Part shown: positions 57,454 through 64,000 of the stretch, one piece after another
Layout of the letters: every line of letters begins with the position of its first letter
Position numbering within the stretch: position 1 is the stretch's first letter
Assembly: GCA_037013495.1 (NCBI GenBank)
Contig: CM072810.1
Coordinates: 105,924,898-105,988,897, forward strand
Length of the DNA: 64,000 bases
From: Hippophae tibetana
Lineage: Eukaryota > Streptophyta > Magnoliopsida > Rosales > Elaeagnaceae
Direction: 5' to 3'
Position numbers and translations under genes: made by a program
The notes under the pieces: generated by a model
Told to the model about the DNA's origin: nothing
Database searches by the model: none
What the model saw: only the letters and a program-made list of their open reading frames with translations

Positions 57454-59263
57454 CACGGTCCAAATGGCTAGTGATTAAGTGAACCAAATAATGACAATTT
57501 AGTGTATATTACAATTGCCTTTGGCGAAATTTTTTGGATCTATATATTTAATGTTGTCTCTATCCCTCTATTTCTCTGGTGTCCTTTTCGACCTAGACAA
57601 GTTGAAAATGTTGCAACTATAGGGTTATGTTTGGATTTGATATTTTTAAAGGAGAGAAAACTCAGGAAAGCACGAGGGAAATATTTTCTAGTAAAAAAGA
57701 ATAACATTGAAAGCAAGAGGGAAGACTAGGTTTTTTTCATCGTTTGAGTACTGACCAGTTGTATGTGCAAGTGATGTATTGAAGTAATTATAAGATTCAA
57801 TTATATTGTGTACGTGGATTGATGTATTTATTAAGATTAAAAAATACTTTTCTTCAAAATTTAGCTCCGCTGAACTGTACTTTGTTTGGGTTTGTTTACT
57901 CTGAATAGCAAAATAGATAAAAATAGGAAGTTGTTAGAAGATGTATTTTAAACAAGGAGAAATTATTAATTTATTATTAATATTTTTTTATTGATAGTTA
58001 AGTTATAAATCTTATTAGTAAACCTTAAATTTTAAATCTGTCAAATTTTAACTCCGAAATTAATATTTTAAATCTTAAATTTTGAACTTTAAAGTGAATA
58101 GATTTGAGGTTATTTAAATTTTTTTATGCTTATATGTTATTAAACTATATTTTAATTATTTATTATTAAATATAAATACTCATTATATTAAATTTTTTAT
58201 TGATCTAAAAAAGTCTGTCATGACCTGACTTCACCGTACAAGCAATATCGCTTGTTAGGGACTTGCCTGGTGTATCAAGTTCTTCATTTAAATAAAATAA
58301 ATTTGTTGAAAAATATCAATTTTTCTTGTAAAAATAAAATATAAAATTTACAATTTGGATATATTATATAAATTAAAAAGATTAAATTATTCTTATTTTA
58401 TTACTAATAAATTAAATAAATATTAATTTAAAATAATAATTATCGATTATGGTGTCTCCAACGAACTTCTTTGACTTGTCGGAGCTTTTGACATCGTCAC
58501 AAATATAGGTAAGGTTTATATTTATTTTGAAAAAATATATAAATTTTATATATATATTTTTAAAAGAATATAAATTTTACTTACAAAATATAAAAAAAAT
58601 ATGTAAACTTTGCATATACATTTTCGAAATTACGTGTATATTCTTAAAAGAGTCATTTTTAAATAAATTATTCATTTATTATTCACATATTGTAATTTTT
58701 GAATGTGATAAATAATTTTTAATTATGTTAAGTATATTATATAGAAAATTTTAAAATTATTTTTCTAAATTTAACAAATTAGTTAATTAATTCTGTCATA
58801 AATAAATATAAAAAATTAGAGAAATATCTGGACAATCTAGGAAAATATAAAAAAAATTAACATAAGAGAGGAAAAAGACAGTGAAAGAAATAAAAAAACT
58901 TAAGATTTTTCATACATATTTAAAAAAAAAGTCATTTCTTATTCTATTAGATGAGCTACGAACTGAAAATTTGAAGAGAGAAAAATAAGATCAAGCGTTT
59001 GAGAGAAGAACACACACGAATTTAAAGGAATAAAAATGAGCTGAATTTAGAAGGAGGATATTAACGTAATTACACTATAAGCAAGACTCAGCCGTCTTTC
59101 TACATGAGTAAAAAATACAGTTTAGACTTGAAACAATCTAAAGGTAAGAATTATTTCCCAACAGATGTAGCAGTAAAAGTACAGTACCATATATTGAAGG
59201 GTCTGATCGCATAAATAAATAATGTTTTTACTGGTATAGTAAAATTTTGGATGACTGTCATCA
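57454..59263. other. SPT5 3-prime flank and AT-rich intergenic DNA
   Basis: The first few hundred bases should include the SPT5 3-prime untranslated region; AATAAT-type signals are present near 57488 but no cleavage site can be fixed. The remainder is AT-rich and nothing was recognised. Confidence 0.5.
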
Positions 59264-59477
59264 TCACACAATAGCAACTAGTGTATCTATACTTGGAATA
59301 GCTACATATTTTTGCTCTGCTTCAGTTGAGAGATGTTTGATAGAAAGAATAGCACTGCTCCTTAAGGAAGGGAAAACAAACAAAAAATGATTCGTCCCTG
59401 TTCCACCTGGCAAAATAGAATTTGACTTAGGGAACATAATAGGATCATCTTGAAGCCATTTGCATTTCTGTTCAAGA
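59264..59477 (-). CDS. Candidate 3-terminal coding exon of an unidentified gene
   Basis: On the minus strand a frame open for 70 codons runs from a possible acceptor (TTACAG, exon start 59477) to TGA at 59266-59264. It has no ATG near its start. The composition is protein-like and more GC-rich than its flanks; it begins LEQKCKWLQDDPIMFPKSN, has LPGGTGTNHFLFVFPSL in the middle and ends IPSIDTLVAIV. I do not recognise the family. Upstream exons would lie above 59480, where only an A-rich run and then pararetrovirus-like DNA are visible, so the gene may be truncated by that insertion. It could also be a pseudogene or retrocopy fragment. Confidence 0.4.
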
Positions 59478-60100
59478 CTGTAACCCTTTTTTTTTTTTTT
59501 TCAAATTATCATCCTCTAATAATCTTAATTTTTCTAAATCATCAAAAACTAAAAAATATCTTAAAAAAAATTTGATGTTGCTTGAATCTATTGTGAAAAG
59601 AAGAAATAGATTGATCTACTATATATGAAAAAATAGTTGACTCTATATTTTTCTTCAATAGATAGTCTCACCTCATTGTTGACATTCCAATCAAATTTTT
59701 TATTTCTAAAAATGTCACGTCTTTTACGGAATATTGCTTTTACATTCATATTAGTTGCAACATCATTGCAGATTCAAATTCATTTTCTGTGTTTTTCAAT
59801 AAAATAAATATTACCTTCTATGCAAACTATAACAGAAGCAATATGCATATTTTCAGATAGCAAATATTTGTTAAGTTAACTGCATGCTATATATCATACC
59901 AAATAGTTATGCCTAGCAAAAACTCAAAAGTCTCAATTTCATGTATTGATAGTAGATTATGATTATTGGGTATAATATTATTGGTTTTAACATTTCTAGA
60001 TATAAAGGTTTTCTATATTAAGGTTTTTTGTGTGTTTCAGAATAGAGAGTTTTAGATTTCTCTGTATTCGTGCGTCCTTTGCAATGAGTATAATGGTTTC
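59478..60100. other. AT-rich DNA between the exon-like frame and the viral relic
   Basis: No frame or feature was supported apart from an A/T homopolymer at about 59487-59501. Part of it may be viral leader or intergenic sequence. Confidence 0.4.
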
Positions 60101-60110
60101 TTTTATAGTA
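60101..60110 (-). promoter_or_regulatory. Possible pararetroviral transcript promoter (TATA)
   Basis: The minus strand reads TACTATAAAA, followed about 50 bases later by a CTCTCTATTCTGAAAC stretch. It lies after the last viral-like frame, where the main genomic promoter of caulimovirids sits. No enhancer motifs were confirmed. Confidence 0.3.
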
Positions 60111-60286
60111 CAACGAATCATTATTTATAAAACTAGAATCATTATTTTACCTTTATTTTAATAATTCTTCTTCTTTTTTGCTTTAAATGATAGTTACTTA
60201 TTTTTTTCCTTAGGACATGTTGTCGAATGAGATGTGGGGTCTACATCTTTATTTTATTTATCATCTTCTGCCGACAATTCATTTCT

Positions 60287-60760
60287 TTATTTGTCTTTGT
60301 TGTTTTCTGTCGACGATTCTTTTGATAACGTTGATGATGACACATCTTCATCTTTTCGGTATTTGATGCAAAGAACACATATGTGATCTTTGGTGGCTTT
60401 TCTGGCATAGAAGTAGAATACTTTCCTTGTTTTTTGACCAATTTCCAAGTTGTTACAGTTAAAATTGGTTTCGTATTTGGTAATTTTTTTACCATCTTTT
60501 TCTGACATAGCCATGCTACTATGAGAAATAATAATGATTTTTCTAGTTGAATAATTTACTTTGATATGAGTAGAATTGTCAATCTTTCTAAATTCATAGT
60601 AAATTTGGCCTGACATTTGACCTCTTTGTACGCAGAGATCTTCTATGTTGAATTCCTTTTCTAGAAGTGCCCTTATTTTGGGAACTTCTCTGTTTGTATT
60701 GGAAATCTCTATCTTGATGAAGTGATAGAGACTAATACATCCTTCCTCATTCCAATCCAT
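60287..60760 (-). pseudogene. Pararetroviral late frame, C-terminal part
   Basis: A 157-codon run begins MDWNEEGCISLYHFIK. It is rich in Lys, Glu and Ser towards its end and has a cluster ICVLCIKYRK near residue 135. By position (last frame after RNase H) it would be part of the transactivator/viroplasmin gene, but no decisive motif was seen. A stop separates it from the run at 61141-60902. Confidence 0.45.
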
Positions 60761-60901
60761 TAATGAATTAAAAAATCTAAGATAAACAAGTTTGTGTCCT
60801 ATATTAATCTTCCTTGTGAAATTCTTGATTGCTCTTTTAAAATTCTCTGGGAAATAGTTTAATTCACTTAAATTAATTCATGGATATATATTTTATATTA
60901 G

Positions 60902-61141
60902 TTATGTATGAAAAGCTTTATATACAAATATTGGATCAGCTCCTTCCATGATATTGAATTTACTTCGTGTAAAAAATTTCTTGTCTGTAGTATAGAACTT
61001 CATATCTTCAATATGTTCTTGGGTAGACTTTTTGGCCAAGTTATACAGACTAAACCATTGTGGTTTGCTGAGGTCTTTATATTGGTCCTTCTCATCTGCA
61101 ATGAATACAATATTTTCAGGGGATGTCTCCCTGAATAGCAC
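60902..61141 (-). pseudogene. Pararetroviral late frame, middle part
   Basis: A 79-codon run contains QWFSLYNLAKKSTQEHI and ends in KFNIMEGADPIFVYKAFHT. It is collinear with the run at 60760-60287 and separated from it by one or more stops, so both are probably pieces of the same old gene. A further broken frame rich in Lys and Ser precedes it up to about 61690. Confidence 0.45.
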
Positions 61142-61749
61142 TGAATGCTTTACTATTTTTTATGTCTCTGGAGGGGATGTTTATCTAAATAGTACTGGAG
61201 GCCTTTCTATCTTTCCAAGATTTGGAAATCTTCTTGGAGTTGTTGGTTATTGTTGTAATGCTGTAGAATAATTTCTTATTATCTCTTTTGGAGTTATTAT
61301 TTTTGGTGTTTTATGGTTGACATAACTACCTTTCAGTTTCTATTCTGTTAGTGAAAGCTCTATGAGTTAATCCACTAATTCCTAGAATAGATTTACTAGT
61401 TTCTGCCCAGTTATTATGAATTCATGGTTTTAGGCCATTATAGATCACATACTTTTTTTTTGTTTTTGTTTTTCTTCCTTTTTATTTTGAATTTTTTCTT
61501 TAGAAGTTTCACTTTCTTTAGATTGTATTTTTAATGAAGATTATTCTTTTGAGTTTTTAGTCTCTATAGGTTGTTTTGAACAATTAAGTTCTTGTTTCTT
61601 TCCTATCTTTGTAAAAAAATTCTCGAGATATAGCAGCTCGAGTTGTTCATGTAGGATTTTTATCTCATTTTCCTTTTATCTTGATTTTGATGTCAAGATG
61701 TTCAATTCTTGAAAGCATAAAAATAGTTAGAGGTGCTAAGTCTCAGGTA

Positions 61750-63800
61750 AGAGTATCTTCTAAGCTATTTTTATGGCTTGAAAGATGTTCAACATCAAAA
61801 TTATAATGGTTCAACCATTGTTGCCATTTGATTAATCTTCCTTGTTTGTAATAACTTGCAATATTAGTTCTTAAGAAATAACCAAAATTCTTATTATTTG
61901 TTTTAACCATGAATCTGGAGCTTATAACATATATTACAAATATCTTAAATGACTTTTTGATAGCTAAATATTCTTTTTTATTACTATGGTAATTTAATTC
62001 TTAACATTGGAAAGATCCTCATATATATTTACAAAGATATTCATCTTTGTGTGCTCTTGCTTTCAGAATCTCTCCCCAATATTTTTGTGAAACATCTATT
62101 TCAATTATCATTTTATCATTTGGCCATTGGTGGTAAAAAGTTAGCATATTTTTTACCTTTTTTTTACTTTATCCATATAGAGAGTATCTTCTGTTATCTA
62201 TTTTCAAATATGATCTTTTCTCAACTTTGATTGTAAAATTTTCACATTTCTACAAGTTTCTTGATATATGCTTCTGCATATGTTAAACATTCTAAAAATC
62301 TTTGTAATTGGTTTTTATCTTTTAATTCACAAGAAAAACGTTGAATATTATTTAGTATATGAGTTTGTAGGTTATGTTTTCTATCTTCAATTTCCAATCC
62401 TAAATATTTAATTTTTTATTGCACAAGTACTGCTTTCTTTTTAGAGAGTACAATGCCTTATTTTCTACATTATTGTAAAATATTGATAATATCCAAATAT
62501 TATTTATTTAATTCATTATTGAAAATCAAAATATCATCTATGTAAACACAACATATATCTTGTAATTTCTTAAAGATGTTATCCATATATCTTTGAAAGA
62601 TACTTGGAGCTTATTTTAGTCCAAATGGTATAACTATACATTTGAATTGTCTTTGGGGGCAATTAAATGTTGTTAGCTTTTAGCATTCTTCGTCTAGTCT
62701 TATTTGCCAAAATCTATTTTTGCGATCAAACCTTAAGAAGTATTTCTTTCCTTTTATTAATGATAATAACTCTTATTTCTTTAGAATAATGTATCTATCA
62801 TCAATGGTTTCTTTATTTAGTGTTTTAAAGTTCATTATTATTCTCCTTTTCTTCTTATTTTCTTAGCTTCTTTTTCAACTAAAAATGTTGGAGTAGAGTG
62901 AGGTGAATTACTTGGTAGTATGACTTTTAATTCCAAAAGTTTCTAGATTTATTTTCCAAATTCAATCCTGTCTTCTGGAGTATAAATCATTGGTTTTACT
63001 CTTATGACCTTGTTATGATCTTTTAATTTTATGTGTGGCTATTGTTTTAGATTTATTTATTTTTTATTCAATGAATTTTTTGAACTAACTATTTTTAATA
63101 ATTTTTTGATGTTTGTTAGAGCTTTGTTGTCTTGTATTTTATTGAGAAAAAAGTTTTGTTCCTCTTCTATATCTAATGAAATATTTTATAAATAAGGTTT
63201 TTGTTAGTCTATTTCACCACGTTTTCGTTTTTTATGTTGTTGCATAAAAGTTGGGTTTGAGATAATTAATTTTTTTTCTTATTTTTGAGACAAAGATGAT
63301 ATCTTTTTATAAGGTTGTGAGACTTATTTTTTTTCAAAATATTGTGTGAAAGGTTTATATAAGTTTAGGAAATTATTTCCTATGAACAAATCAACTCCAT
63401 TTCGTGTTGATATATGGTAGGAATGTGAAACTTTTTTCTTATTATCATTATATCAGTATCTTTTAATACCTTATTAAGATTTATTGTAGTATTATTAACA
63501 ATTCTTACAATTAAATCTTTTGGCGCTTGTTTCCACTTATCTTATGGAAATACATATTTATTGAATACTCATATACTAACTCTTGTATCTATATATGCAT
63601 GTAAATGATAAATAGTATAGTCTTTAAATTTTAGTCATATTTTAATGTAATTAGTATTTGGGTTTGTAATACTATACAAATCATTCATCTTCTAATGAAG
63701 AATATTCATAATTTAAGTGTTTATATTCTGAATCAGTTATCTCTTTCTCAGTTTCTTCCAATAGATAGATACTATAAATATAATCTATATCAAATTCCTC
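61750..63800 (-). pseudogene. Pararetroviral protease, reverse transcriptase and RNase H
   Basis: The protease active-site region at about 63575-63595 reads I-D-T-R on the minus strand, so the Gly of the usual D-T/S-G is Arg here. A block reading FIGNNFL follows near 63380. RT catalytic YIDD is at 62544-62533, preceded by a PFGLK block (stop just after) and MDNIF. The RT-RNase H connection near 62300 contains LQRFLECLTYAEAYI. RNase H begins IIEIDVSQKYWG near 62100, with Asp kept as the first catalytic residue, and extends to about 61750. At least ten stops or frameshifts interrupt the region. Confidence 0.7.
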
Positions 63801-63859
63801 AATTTGTTATAATTCTATTTTGAAAGCTTCTTCCAAGATTTTTGTTTTTTTTGTGAAAA

Positions 63860-64000
63860 ATCATTTTTATGTTGAAGTCTTCTTGGATATTTGTTGGCAT
63901 AATTTCATTCTTCATTACATATCCAACATCTGTATTTTTTCTTTTCTGAAGAGCAATAATTCTTGTTTTCAAAAGGTTTATATTTTTTTCTTTTAAAATA
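63860..64000 (-). pseudogene. Coat-protein zinc-finger remnant at the window edge
   Basis: The minus strand reads YRCWICNEE and then, after a stop, NYANKYP near 63910-63950. The C-x2-C start fits the retroviral-type knuckle at the end of caulimovirid coat proteins. The first part of the gene lies outside the window. Confidence 0.5.

Larger units (their letters stand above)
60111..64000 (-). mobile_element. Endogenous pararetrovirus (Caulimoviridae-like) relic
   Basis: Minus-strand frames give, from the window edge inward, a coat-protein-type zinc-finger region, a retropepsin region, a reverse transcriptase, an RNase H and a downstream frame in the position of the transactivator gene. That order, with no integrase after RNase H, and the RT-RNase H linker style favour a caulimovirid over a gypsy retrotransposon. 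All parts carry many stops and frameshifts, so no function is expected. The relic continues beyond the window. The genus cannot be decided here. Confidence 0.7.

Noticed and set aside
58527..58715. 62-codon open frame rich in Lys, Ile and Phe
   Set aside because: It is explained by extreme AT content; repeated AAATATAAATTTT words produce the amino-acid pattern.

Overview
The window is nuclear DNA of a flowering plant, most likely a eudicot. It is very AT-rich, full of nested LTR retrotransposons of plant Ty1/copia and Ty3/gypsy (Athila-type) lineages, and carries one intron-rich conserved gene, the transcription elongation factor SPT5, at 49.3-57.5 kb. All calls come from reading the sequence; no database search was run.

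Layout. 0-8 kb: a decayed CACTA-type transposase relic (about 0.1-1.3 kb), a 35-bp minisatellite (3.1-3.3 kb), and a decayed LTR with two primer-binding-site copies, related to the Athila-type element further on. 8.2-35.7 kb: a nest built on three copies of an old truncated copia family, here called X, and an LTR family, here called Y. X1 (minus) is split by a complete 13.4-kb Athila-type element at 10329-23685 with a perfect 5-bp target duplication. X2 (minus) is split by a second copia relic (25757-29852) and by a lone diverged LTR of the Athila-type family (30630-32133). X3 (plus) lies head-to-head with X2, making a large palindrome centred near 32873. 35.8-49 kb: a Y-family copia with gag remnant (38.3-41.3 kb), a LINE RNase H relic, small copia fragments, a degenerate tRNA-Glu-like sequence, and long stretches with nothing recognisable. 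49.3-57.5 kb: SPT5, 22 coding exons, 1037 codons. 59.3-59.5 kb: an unassigned terminal coding exon on the minus strand. 60.1-64 kb: a stop-riddled endogenous pararetrovirus (Caulimoviridae-like) relic on the minus strand, running off the window edge.

The most unusual object is the Athila-type element. It carries two consecutive gag genes: a stand-alone gag1 with a longer N-terminal arm and a degenerate zinc knuckle, and a gag2 fused to pol. Its leader has two tandem stem-loops with the same geometry but differently paired stems, and a related stem-loop follows both gag1 and pol. It looks recently inserted (LTRs nearly identical) but is disabled by two TAG codons and by loss of an integrase catalytic aspartate.

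SPT5 appears intact. Its first intron contains a 238-bp tandem duplication that copies the exon-2 splice acceptor, and intron 14 has a GC donor.
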